From Candidatus Omnitrophota bacterium (GTDB lineage: Bacteria; Omnitrophota; Gorgyraeia; Zapsychrales; Fredricksoniimonadaceae), in contig JAHFGE010000017.1 of assembly GCA_023247575.1 (NCBI GenBank), forward strand, positions 1 through 16,996: a stretch of DNA of 16,996 bases, given 5' to 3'. Each line of letters opens with the position of its first letter. The stretch's first letter is position 1. Both the position numbers and the translations under genes were made by a program. The notes beneath the pieces are model-generated. The model was not told where the DNA came from and did no database searches. It saw nothing but the letters and a program-made list of their open reading frames with translations. Below, in pieces: positions 7,921 to 14,280 of this stretch.

Positions 7921-8349
7921 ATGAAAACGTATTTGCCAAAACCTAATGAAATTGAACCTCAATGTTACCTTATCGATGCCAAGGATAAGATTTTGGGTCG
8001 GGTCGCGGCCAGGGCCGCTTCTATTCTGCGCGGCAAACATAAACGTATTTATACGCCGTTTTTTGATTGTGGGGATACAGTAGTCATTATCAATGCCGAA
8101 AAAGTGCGGGTGACGGGTAAGAAACTGACGGATAAAATTCATAGTCGTTATACCGGTTATCCCAGTGGCCGTAGGCAAGTGATGTTGGGCGATATGCTGG
8201 CCAAACGTCCAGCCACCGTACTGGAATTGGCTGTCAGCCGGATGATTCCTAGCGGTGCCTTAGGGTATAAACAAAAAGGAAAATTACGGGTCTATGCAGG
8301 GGATAAACATCCTCATGCGGCTCAGAAACCTATTCTGTTAGAAATTTAA
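7921..8349 (+). CDS. rplM: 50S ribosomal protein L13
   Basis: The product has 142 residues, the normal length for bacterial L13 (large subunit, binds 23S rRNA and is needed early in 50S assembly). Recognisable conserved stretches are DAKDKILGRVAARAA near residue 20, IINAEKVRVTGKK near 58, the central YTGYPSGRR segment, and the C-terminal LRVYAGDKHPHAAQKP. The start is ATG with AAAGGGG about ten bases upstream. rpsI follows after a 73-base gap, the usual rplM-rpsI pair, but here the gap is filled by a repeat hairpin. In several bacteria the pair is autoregulated through its leader; the hairpin downstream of the promoter could take that role, but nothing in the sequence proves it. Confidence 0.97.
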   Translation: MKTYLPKPNEIEPQCYLIDAKDKILGRVAARAASILRGKHKRIYTPFFDCGDTVVIINAEKVRVTGKKLTDKIHSRYTGYPSGRRQVMLGDMLAKRPATVLELAVSRMIPSGALGYKQKGKLRVYAGDKHPHAAQKPILLEI

Positions 8350-8350
8350 C

Positions 8351-8408
8351 GTAGGGGCACGGCCCGTCTCGCCGATGGCTCGCCGAGGCGGACATGCCGT
8401 GCCCGTAC
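8351..8408. repeat. Palindromic repeat between rplM and rpsI, with a second hairpin nested in its loop
   Basis: Outer arms GTAGGGGCACGGC (8351-8363) and GCCGTGCCCGTAC (8396-8408) match at 12 of 13 positions. The loop holds another imperfect hairpin, CCGTCTCG / CGAGGCGG. The outer ends are the same as those of the argF-argG repeat at 14235-14263, including the same single mismatch, which defines a dispersed family. No T-run follows, so read-through into rpsI is expected. Confidence 0.8.
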
Positions 8409-8422
8409 ATTAGGAGATAGAA

Positions 8423-8818
8423 ATGGTTGAAGTTGTCAAGTATGCAGCTACAGGCCGTCGTAAAAGTTCCATAGCTCGGGTTGTTTTAACTCCTGGAGAG
8501 GGAAAAATTTTTGTCAACAAACGGGAGTTTATGGATTATTTTCCCCGGGAGACGGACCGGCTTACCATTTTAACTCCTTTAAAATTGACTAATCTCGAAA
8601 AGAAATTTGATATTGCCGTTCGTGTGGTTGGTGGCGGTTCCACCGGCCAGGCGGGGGCTTTTAAATTAGGTCTTTCACGGGCGCTTCTTTTCTGCGATCC
8701 CCAAACCAGAGCGGTGCTTAGAAAAGCCGGCTGTTTAACCAGAGATGACAGAATGAAAGAAAGAAAAAAGCCGGGACAGAAGGGAGCGCGCCGTAAGTTC
8801 CAATGGGTTAAACGATAA
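8423..8818 (+). CDS. rpsI: 30S ribosomal protein S9
   Basis: The product has 131 residues, the usual length. The N-terminal YAATGRRKSSIARV, the central VVGGGSTGQAGAFKLGLSRA, the LTRDDRMKERKKPGQKGARR basic segment and the terminal Lys-Arg are all hallmark S9 features; the basic C-terminal tail reaches the P-site tRNA in the ribosome. AGGAGA lies 6 bases before the ATG, just outside the preceding palindrome, so the repeat has not disturbed translation signals. It is cotranscribed with rplM. A strong hairpin terminator follows 28 bases after the stop, separating the ribosomal pair from the arginine genes. Confidence 0.97.
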   Translation: MVEVVKYAATGRRKSSIARVVLTPGEGKIFVNKREFMDYFPRETDRLTILTPLKLTNLEKKFDIAVRVVGGGSTGQAGAFKLGLSRALLFCDPQTRAVLRKAGCLTRDDRMKERKKPGQKGARRKFQWVKR

Positions 8819-8846
8819 TATTTAGATTAAAATAAACAAGATTTAG

Positions 8847-8893
8847 AAAAGCCTATCTCCCTTCACAAATGCGTTGACGAGACAGGCTTTTTT
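8847..8893 (+). terminator. Intrinsic terminator after rpsI
   Basis: Arms 8847-8859 (AAAAGCCTATCTC) and 8879-8891 (GAGACAGGCTTTT) pair at 12 of 13 positions around a 19-nt loop, and the descending arm runs into six Ts (8888-8893). The A-rich left and T-rich right flanks are classical for a rho-independent terminator. The downstream arm doubles as spacer of the putative arg promoter. Confidence 0.8.
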
Positions 8894-8902
8894 ATTTATA
8901 GT
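8874..8902 (+). promoter_or_regulatory. Putative sigma-70 promoter of the arginine operon, overlapping the rpsI terminator
   Basis: TTGACG (8874-8879) and TATAGT (8897-8902) have an ideal 17-bp spacing. The -35 lies in the loop and descending arm of the terminator and the -10 directly after its T-run. The predicted start is near 8909, leaving a leader of about 19 nt before argC. No clear ARG-box palindrome was found, so regulation is unresolved. Confidence 0.6.
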
Positions 8903-8927
8903 ATTTTATCTTCCGACGGAGAGATAT

Positions 8928-9959
8928 ATGCAAATCAATATGATGCGATGCGGGGTAGTTGGCCTGAGCGGTTATACAGGCAAGGAAGTCTTTAAGCTGT
9001 TGCTTGGTCATCCTCAAGTGCGAGTGACCTATGTGGCGGCCCAGAGCTCGACGGGCCCGGTCTGGCAAATTTGGCCGGAATTTTTAAACCGTACAACCCT
9101 GGTTTGCCAAAAATTTAACGTTAAAGAAGTTATTAAACGCACGGATGCGGTCTTTTTAGCTTTACCACATACGCAGTCGATGAAGGTGGCTCCTGCTTTA
9201 CTTAAAGGGGGTCTTAAAGTCATTGATTTAAGTGCTGATTACCGACTAAAAGGCATTAAAATTTATGAGACTTGGTACGGTCATAAACATACGGATGCCA
9301 AGAATGTTGCTAAAGCCGTTTATGGTATTCCTGAACTTTATCGGCAAAAAATTAAAAAGACCAAATTGGTGGCTAATCCTGGCTGTTATCCAACGGCGGC
9401 CATTTTAGGACTGGCTCCTTTGGTATCCACACGTTCTCAATCGATTTCCTCCATCATTGTGGATGCTAAATCCGGCGTATCAGGGGCAGGGCGAAAGGCC
9501 TCGTTGAGTCTTCTTTCCAGTGAAATGGCTAATAATTTTAAAGCTTATAAAGTTTTAAGCCACCAGCATGCACCGGAAATTGAGCAGTGTATTCATCAGT
9601 TGGCTGGAGGCCGTCTTGGCATACATTTTGTGGCGCATTTACTGCCTATTGATCGGGGGATTTTAAATACTATGTATGTGCAGCTTAAAAACCCAATTAC
9701 CCTTAAGCAACTGCATACTCTTTATAGTAAATTTTATAAGATGGAACCCTTCGTGAGGGTTCATCCTTTAGGCTCCCAACCGGAAGTTAAAAATGTGGCT
9801 TACACTAATTTTTGTGATATTGGGTTGGCCGTAGCCCAAGATAAAAAAACAGTTGTGATAACCAGTGCCATTGATAATTTAGTCAAAGGCGCTGCGGGTC
9901 AGGCGGTACAAAATATGAACCTCATGTGCGGGTTTAACGAAACGGAAGGGTTGATATGA
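8928..9959 (+). CDS. argC: N-acetyl-gamma-glutamyl-phosphate reductase
   Basis: The product has 343 residues from ATG 8928, chosen because GGAGAG lies 4 bases upstream and because the longer TTG start at 8874 sits within the terminator and -35 element. It catalyses the NADPH-dependent reduction of N-acetylglutamyl phosphate to N-acetylglutamate semialdehyde in the cytoplasm, the third step of arginine synthesis. The nucleotide-binding GVVGLSGYTGKE is near the N-terminus. The catalytic Cys153 sits in NPGCYPT, followed by VDAKSGVSGAGR and the HQHAPEIEQ segment with the active-site His. The C-terminal LVKGAAGQAVQN is also conserved. It is the first gene of the arg operon and overlaps argJ by ATGA, so the two are translationally coupled. 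Later in-frame ATGs at 8940 and 8943 are possible but farther from the ribosome site. Confidence 0.97.
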   Translation: MQINMMRCGVVGLSGYTGKEVFKLLLGHPQVRVTYVAAQSSTGPVWQIWPEFLNRTTLVCQKFNVKEVIKRTDAVFLALPHTQSMKVAPALLKGGLKVIDLSADYRLKGIKIYETWYGHKHTDAKNVAKAVYGIPELYRQKIKKTKLVANPGCYPTAAILGLAPLVSTRSQSISSIIVDAKSGVSGAGRKASLSLLSSEMANNFKAYKVLSHQHAPEIEQCIHQLAGGRLGIHFVAHLLPIDRGILNTMYVQLKNPITLKQLHTLYSKFYKMEPFVRVHPLGSQPEVKNVAYTNFCDIGLAVAQDKKTVVITSAIDNLVKGAAGQAVQNMNLMCGFNETEGLI

Positions 9960-11098
9960 AAATGGCTAAGGGCGGTGTTTGCGCCCCCCAAGGATTTCTA
10001 GCCAATGGTCTGTCTGCTGGCATTAAACGTTCCGGTAAACCGGATTTGGGGCTTATTTATTCTCAAGTACCAGCAACCACCACGGCGGTCTTTACTAAGA
10101 ATTCCATTAAAGCCGCGCCCCTGCTGGTGAGCAGGCAACATATTAAAAAAGGTGTAGGGCAAGCAGTGCTGGTTAATTCCGGCAATGCCAATTGCTACAC
10201 CGGTAAATTTGGTCTTCAGTATGCTCAAGAGTCCACCAAATTAGTGGCGAACTTATTAAAGATCAAACTTACCGATGTACTGGTTGCTTCTACAGGTATG
10301 ATCGGCAAACAATTGCCTTACAATAAAATTGCTTCGGGAGCAACGGCTTTAGTCCAGGGGCTCTCCACCGCTGGCGGTACAAAATTTGCCCGGGCCATTA
10401 TGACGACAGATTTGAAAGTCAAAGAAATTGCGGTGTACTTGACTTTAGGCGGTAAAACAGTGACGATCGGGGCCTGCGCCAAAGGATCTGGGATGATTGA
10501 GCCGAACATGGCTACCATGCTGGCTTTCATCACAACCGACGCTGCCATTTCCTTGAGCTTACTTAAAATTGCTTTAGAAAAGGCAGTGAACCGGTCTTTT
10601 AATAGCATTACCGTTGATGGATGTATGAGCACCAACGATATGGTGACTGTAGCTGCCAATGGTTTGGCTGGCAATAAAAAAATAGTCACCACAGGAGCTG
10701 ATTTTCACAAATTTTATAAGGCCTTGGAGTTTGTATGTATCGATTTGGCCAAAAAGATTGTACTCGATGGAGAAGGGGCGACTAAATTTATTACCATTAA
10801 TGTTTCTGGCGCTGCCAGCCAAGTACAGGCTAAGAAGATTGCGAAGACCATTGCTAATTCGAGCTTAGTTAAGACGGCGGCCTTTGGTAGTAATCCCAAT
10901 TGGGGCCGTGTCGGGGCAGCCGTTGGATCTTTAGGTTTAAAAGGGGTTGATGAAAACACTATGAAAATTTCTTTCAGTCCTTTTAATCAAAAAGATATCG
11001 CGATTAGCGTGGAACTTCAATTAGGGAAAGCCAGGGCCACCGTTTATACCTGCGATCTTTCTTATGAGTATGTCAAAATTAATGGGGAGTATAATTAG
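9956..11098 (+). CDS. argJ: Glutamate N-acetyltransferase / ornithine acetyltransferase (ArgJ)
   Basis: The product has 380 residues, ATG overlapping the argC stop. ArgJ moves acetyl from N-acetylornithine to glutamate, closing the acetyl cycle; bifunctional forms also use acetyl-CoA, making ArgA unnecessary. The precursor self-cleaves before a Thr: the motif KGSGMIEPNMATML is intact and the predicted nucleophile is Thr187, giving alpha (1-186) and beta (187-380) chains. Other conserved parts are VNSGNANCYTG near residue 75, STGMIG, FGSNPNWGR (usually FGxDPNWGR) and the C-terminal YEYVKINGEY. The substrate-region motif usually written DGDTSTND reads DGCMSTND here. No separate argA or argE is visible in the window, which fits the cyclic pathway. 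The next gene is separated by an 81-base gap with an inverted repeat. Confidence 0.95.
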   Translation: MKMAKGGVCAPQGFLANGLSAGIKRSGKPDLGLIYSQVPATTTAVFTKNSIKAAPLLVSRQHIKKGVGQAVLVNSGNANCYTGKFGLQYAQESTKLVANLLKIKLTDVLVASTGMIGKQLPYNKIASGATALVQGLSTAGGTKFARAIMTTDLKVKEIAVYLTLGGKTVTIGACAKGSGMIEPNMATMLAFITTDAAISLSLLKIALEKAVNRSFNSITVDGCMSTNDMVTVAANGLAGNKKIVTTGADFHKFYKALEFVCIDLAKKIVLDGEGATKFITINVSGAASQVQAKKIAKTIANSSLVKTAAFGSNPNWGRVGAAVGSLGLKGVDENTMKISFSPFNQKDIAISVELQLGKARATVYTCDLSYEYVKINGEYN

Positions 11099-11101
11099 CG
11101 A

Positions 11102-11155
11102 TGTCCCTCGCCAATTTAAGCAATCTTAGTTGTTTCGGGACTATGGCGAGGAACA
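11102..11155. repeat. Inverted repeat in the argJ-argB gap
   Basis: TGTCCCTCGCCA (11102-11113) and TGGCGAGGAACA (11144-11155) pair at 11 of 12 positions around a 30-nt loop. The loop contains GGGAC (11138-11142), complementary to GTCCC (11103-11107), so an alternative or pseudoknot fold can be drawn. Six Ts follow at 11162-11167 but are too far from the stem for a normal terminator. It is probably another REP-like element; the argB ribosome site (AGGTGA) lies just beyond it. Confidence 0.65.
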
Positions 11156-11179
11156 GGGTAATTTTTTAGGTGACGAACC

Positions 11180-12034
11180 ATGGAAGAATTTGTTAAAAAA
11201 GCCTCGGTGTTAATAGAAGCTATTCCTTATATTCACGCGTTTCGACGCAAAATTTTTGTGATCAAATACGGGGGAAGTATTTTGGATGACCCTAAGATCC
11301 GTCACACTGTTTTGCAGGACATTGTATTTTTAAGTTATGTGGGTATTCGCATCATCATTGTGCATGGTGGTGGCCCCCACATATCCGCCCGCATGAAAGA
11401 AAAGGGATTAAAAAGCGAATTTGTAGACGGCATCCGTGTCACCGACAAAGAAACTTTGCAGATTGTGGGGGAAGAACTCGAGAAACTCAACAATAAGATT
11501 GTGGAGGAAATTAAAGCTCTCAAAGGTGACGTGACTGGTTTAAAGGGCCAGGAAAACATTGTTTTTGTTAAGAAAAAGAAAGGCCAGAAAGACTTAGGCT
11601 TTGTAGGTACGATCACATCAGTCAATAAGGAGCATTTGGAATCGCATTTGAAAGAAGGCAGGATTACGGTCGTTTCTCCTATGGGTATGGCGGTGGAGAA
11701 ACAGGCGCATAATGTCAATGCCGATGAAGTGGCCAGTGCCATTGCCAATTCCATGAAGGCGGAAAAACTCGTTCTTCTCACGGACGTGCCGGGAGTTATG
11801 CGCGATTTAAAAGATATGAGTACATTGTTTTCTTCTCTGACGCTGGCACAGGTCAAAGAATTGATTCAAGCAGGGGTGATTATCGCTGGCATGATTCCTA
11901 AAGTCAATTCTTGTGTTGAGGCTTTAAAAGGCGGAGGCGTTAATAAAACTCACATTGTTGATGCCCGTATGCCGCATGCGTTATTGCTGGAGTTCTTCAC
12001 AGATCAGGGGGTAGGAACGCAAATAATAAAATGA
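11180..12034 (+). CDS. argB: Acetylglutamate kinase
   Basis: The product has 284 residues. It phosphorylates N-acetylglutamate with ATP (second step, often the controlled one). Amino-acid-kinase motifs are IKYGGS with Lys29, VHGGGP (residues 61-66), NVNADEVA for substrate binding, and GMIPKV with Lys241 near the ATP phosphates. An extra N-terminal helix ending in LIEAIPYIHAFRRK and the C-terminal HALLLEFFTDQGVGTQI match the hexameric, arginine-inhibited subgroup. Feedback control by arginine is therefore likely, as expected when ArgJ recycles acetyl groups and ArgA is not the control point. ATG 11180 is preceded by AGGTGA. The stop overlaps the argD start (ATGA). Confidence 0.96.
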   Translation: MEEFVKKASVLIEAIPYIHAFRRKIFVIKYGGSILDDPKIRHTVLQDIVFLSYVGIRIIIVHGGGPHISARMKEKGLKSEFVDGIRVTDKETLQIVGEELEKLNNKIVEEIKALKGDVTGLKGQENIVFVKKKKGQKDLGFVGTITSVNKEHLESHLKEGRITVVSPMGMAVEKQAHNVNADEVASAIANSMKAEKLVLLTDVPGVMRDLKDMSTLFSSLTLAQVKELIQAGVIIAGMIPKVNSCVEALKGGGVNKTHIVDARMPHALLLEFFTDQGVGTQIIK

Positions 12035-13242
12035 CAGCCGACGAAATCTTTAATGCTTACAACGAATATATTTTGACGACGTACACCCGCCAGCCGGTGA
12101 TTTTCGTCAAGGGCAAGGGGTCTGTGCTTACGGATGTCCACGGCAAAAAGTATTTGGATTTTTTTCCTGGCTGGGGGGTCAGTAATCTTGGGCATTGCCA
12201 TCCTAAGGTTATGGCTGCGGTGCGGGATCAAATCGGCAAATTGATTCATATACCAAATAACTTATATAATCCTCCTCAAGCCAAATTGGCCCAGGAGCTC
12301 ATTCGTATTGCTTTTGCTGGAAAAATTTTTTTTTGTAATAGCGGGACCGAAGCCAATGAAGCAGCCATTAAATTTGCAAGGGTCTATGGCAAGGGTGGGC
12401 GGTTTGAAATCATCACCACACAGGATTCTTTTCATGGCCGCACCTTAGGAGCATTGACCGCCACTGGACAGGCTAAGCATCGAGAAGGTTTTGCACCGTT
12501 ATTGCCGGGCTTTAAGTATGTTCCATTTAATGACATTAAAGCACTGGAGGAGGCCGTGAATGACAAAACCGTGGCCATTATGCTTGAACTTGTCCAGGGT
12601 GAGGGTGGTATCAACATTGCTTCCAAAGAGTATGTCCAGGCCATACGCAAAATGTGCGACCAGAAGAATATTCTTTTGATTCTCGATGAGGTGCAAACGG
12701 GCATGGCTCGTACCGGAGAAATGTTTTGCTATAAGCATTATGGAATCGTTCCGGATATTATGTCTATTGCCAAAGCTTTAGGTGGTGGCTTACCTATTGG
12801 CGCCATGATTGTCAAAAAAGAATTGGCAGACATTTTTAAACCAGGTATGCATGGCTCTACCTTTGCCGGTAGCCCCTTGATTTGCAAAGCAGCACTCGGT
12901 GTCATCAAAGCGATTCATAGCGATAAGATCCTCGCTAATGTGAAAGTCATGGGGCCGTATTTAATGGAGAAACTGGCCCAGCTCAAAGAGAAGTATCCAA
13001 TGATCAAAGAAGTCCGTGGCCTTGGACTCATGATTGGAATGGAATTGACCATTGAAGGAGACGGTATTTTTAAAGAATGTTTAAATCGTGGGCTTATTAT
13101 TAATTGTACGCAAGGCAACGTGTTGCGGATTATGCCAGCTTTAAATGTGACGGCCCGGCAAATCAAAAAAGCGGTGTATATTTTAGATAAAGCGATAGAG
13201 ACAGTGACATCAAAGGAGGTTTGTCATTCCCGAATGCTTTAA
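12031..13242 (+). CDS. argD: Acetylornithine aminotransferase
   Basis: The product has 403 residues. This PLP enzyme of the class-III aminotransferases converts N-acetylglutamate semialdehyde plus glutamate to N-acetylornithine, and may also serve lysine synthesis. The phosphate-binding FCNSGTEANEAAIKFAR, the LDEVQTGMARTG segment holding the PLP-contacting Asp, and the Schiff-base Lys248 in SIAKALGGGLPIGA are all intact; STFAGSPL near residue 274 is also typical. The start overlaps argB by four bases. The C-terminus is odd: the last six residues and the stop codon (TAA 13240-13242) come from the left arm of a palindromic repeat, so the native terminus was probably replaced when the repeat arrived. 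The change lies beyond the conserved fold and should not affect catalysis. Confidence 0.96.
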   Translation: MTADEIFNAYNEYILTTYTRQPVIFVKGKGSVLTDVHGKKYLDFFPGWGVSNLGHCHPKVMAAVRDQIGKLIHIPNNLYNPPQAKLAQELIRIAFAGKIFFCNSGTEANEAAIKFARVYGKGGRFEIITTQDSFHGRTLGALTATGQAKHREGFAPLLPGFKYVPFNDIKALEEAVNDKTVAIMLELVQGEGGINIASKEYVQAIRKMCDQKNILLILDEVQTGMARTGEMFCYKHYGIVPDIMSIAKALGGGLPIGAMIVKKELADIFKPGMHGSTFAGSPLICKAALGVIKAIHSDKILANVKVMGPYLMEKLAQLKEKYPMIKEVRGLGLMIGMELTIEGDGIFKECLNRGLIINCTQGNVLRIMPALNVTARQIKKAVYILDKAIETVTSKEVCHSRML

Positions 13243-13291
13243 TCGGGAATCTAGAAGTTCTAGGTCCCCGATAAAAACATTCGGGGACGAC
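13223..13291. repeat. 34-bp imperfect stem-loop repeat spanning the end of argD and the argD-argF gap
   Basis: Arms 13223-13256 and 13258-13291 pair along almost their whole length (28 Watson-Crick pairs and 2 wobbles out of 34 by hand count). Each half is itself a hairpin: ATTCCCGA/TCGGGAAT (13226-13233/13243-13250) and TCCCCGA/TCGGGGA (13265-13271/13281-13287). This is a REP-like twin hairpin. It provides the argD stop and ends 8 bases before the argF ATG, leaving no evident ribosome site there. Confidence 0.85.
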
Positions 13292-13299
13292 GTAAATCT

Positions 13300-14238
13300 A
13301 TGAAACGCGATCTGATTACTTTGTTGGATTATTCCAGCGCTGAAGTTTTGAGCCTGATTGATTCAGCTGACAAATTAAAAAAAGAAAATGGTTCGACAGG
13401 ATCACCACGAGGGGGTACGGTCCGTGGCGACCTTAAAGGCAAATCCGTGGCCCTGGTCTTTCAAAAACCTTCTAACCGTACACGGGTGTCTTTTGAGGTG
13501 GGTGTCCACGAATTGGGTGGTTATTGCCTTTATCTTGGTCCCGATGAAATTAATTTAGGCAAGCGAGAATCAACGCATGACGTAGCCAAAACTCTCTCAC
13601 GTTATGTGCATTGCATTGTGGCACGGGTCTTTGATAATAAAGATATTGTGCAGTTAGCTCAGTACGCTGATGTACCGGTGATTAATGCCTTGTGTGATTT
13701 GTATCATCCTTGTCAGGCTCTGGCGGATATTCAAACGATTCGTGAAAAATTCGGTAAGTTTCAAAGTTTGACTTTGGCTTACGTCGGCGATGGCAACAAT
13801 GTATTTCATTCGCTGATGGTTGCTTGTGCCAAGGTTGGTATCAATGTACGTTTTGCCGGACCCAAAGGATATGATCCTAACCCTGCAATTTTAAAGCAAA
13901 CTCAAGGAGTCGCCCGTACTAATGGTTGTACCATTGAATGCAGTCGCGATCCCCAATGGGCTGTTAAGGGTGCCCATGTTATTTATGCCGACGTGTGGGT
14001 GAGTATGGGGCAGGAAAAGGAAACAGCAAAACGTATTAAGCAGTTTAAGGGATATCAAATCAATACCGATTTGGTTAAACAGGCGCAGAAGGATTATATT
14101 TTTATGCATTGCCTGCCAGCGCACCGAGGCCTTGAAGTCACGGCTGATGTCATCGATGGAAAACATTCGGTCATTTTCAACCAGGCGGAAAACCGTCTGC
14201 ATGTGCAGAAGGCGGTATTGTTGTATTTATTATCGTAG
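13300..14238 (+). CDS. argF: Ornithine carbamoyltransferase
   Basis: The product has 312 residues. It joins carbamoyl phosphate and ornithine to give citrulline. The carbamoyl-phosphate motif is SNRTR (residues 58-62, commonly STRTR), then HPCQ (136-139), the DVWVSMGQE ornithine loop and HCLPAHRG (from residue 270, with the active Cys). The start MKRDL.. LLDYS is typical for the family, but no ribosome site is visible because a long repeat ends 8 bases upstream; coupling to argD or hairpin-assisted initiation is possible. Two features derive from repeats. Residues 31-44 (about GSTGSPRGGTVRGD) are encoded by an in-frame repeat-like insert in the variable loop before LKGKSVAL. The TAG stop is part of the GTAGGGGC end of the downstream palindrome. 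The presence of argJ and deacetylated-ornithine logic favours OTC over acetylornithine carbamoyltransferase. Confidence 0.95.
   Translation: MKRDLITLLDYSSAEVLSLIDSADKLKKENGSTGSPRGGTVRGDLKGKSVALVFQKPSNRTRVSFEVGVHELGGYCLYLGPDEINLGKRESTHDVAKTLSRYVHCIVARVFDNKDIVQLAQYADVPVINALCDLYHPCQALADIQTIREKFGKFQSLTLAYVGDGNNVFHSLMVACAKVGINVRFAGPKGYDPNPAILKQTQGVARTNGCTIECSRDPQWAVKGAHVIYADVWVSMGQEKETAKRIKQFKGYQINTDLVKQAQKDYIFMHCLPAHRGLEVTADVIDGKHSVIFNQAENRLHVQKAVLLYLLS
13390..13432. repeat. Repeat-like in-frame insert within argF
   Basis: This 43-base stretch begins GGTTCGAC, then ATCACCAC, and contains CCACG (13405-13409) complementary to CGTGG (13423-13427). The GGTTCGAC end and following TCACC resemble the left end of the element inside the PMT gene at 794-819. 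It codes a Gly/Ser/Thr/Arg-rich loop of about 14 residues where orthologues usually have a shorter variable loop. Family membership rests on short similarity only. Confidence 0.5.
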
Positions 14239-14263
14239 GGGCGAACCGCCGGTTCGCCCGTAC
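14235..14263. repeat. Palindromic repeat between argF and argG
   Basis: GTAGGGGCGAACC (14235-14247) and GGTTCGCCCGTAC (14251-14263) pair at 12 of 13 positions around GCC. It shares both termini, the flanking C and ACATT, and the single mismatch with the rplM-rpsI repeat. Its TAG (14236-14238) is the argF stop codon. There is no T-run, so transcription should continue into argG, whose ribosome site GAAAGGG lies just after it. Confidence 0.85.
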
Positions 14264-14280
14264 ATTTTGAAAGGGTTCAT

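Noticed and set aside
8874..8927. Extended argC start at TTG 8874.
   Set aside because: It would place coding sequence across the terminator and the -35/-10 of the putative promoter, and adds hydrophobic residues absent from ArgC; ATG 8928 has a good ribosome site.
9734..9758. Short hairpin GAACCCT/AGGGTTC within argC.
   Set aside because: It encodes the conserved EPFVRV segment of ArgC and is only 7 bp; likely coincidental.
11335..11856. Long open frame on the minus strand opposite argB (173 codons).
   Set aside because: It lies wholly within a well-supported argB in the opposite strand, has no family resemblance and no ribosome site; it is a codon-bias shadow.
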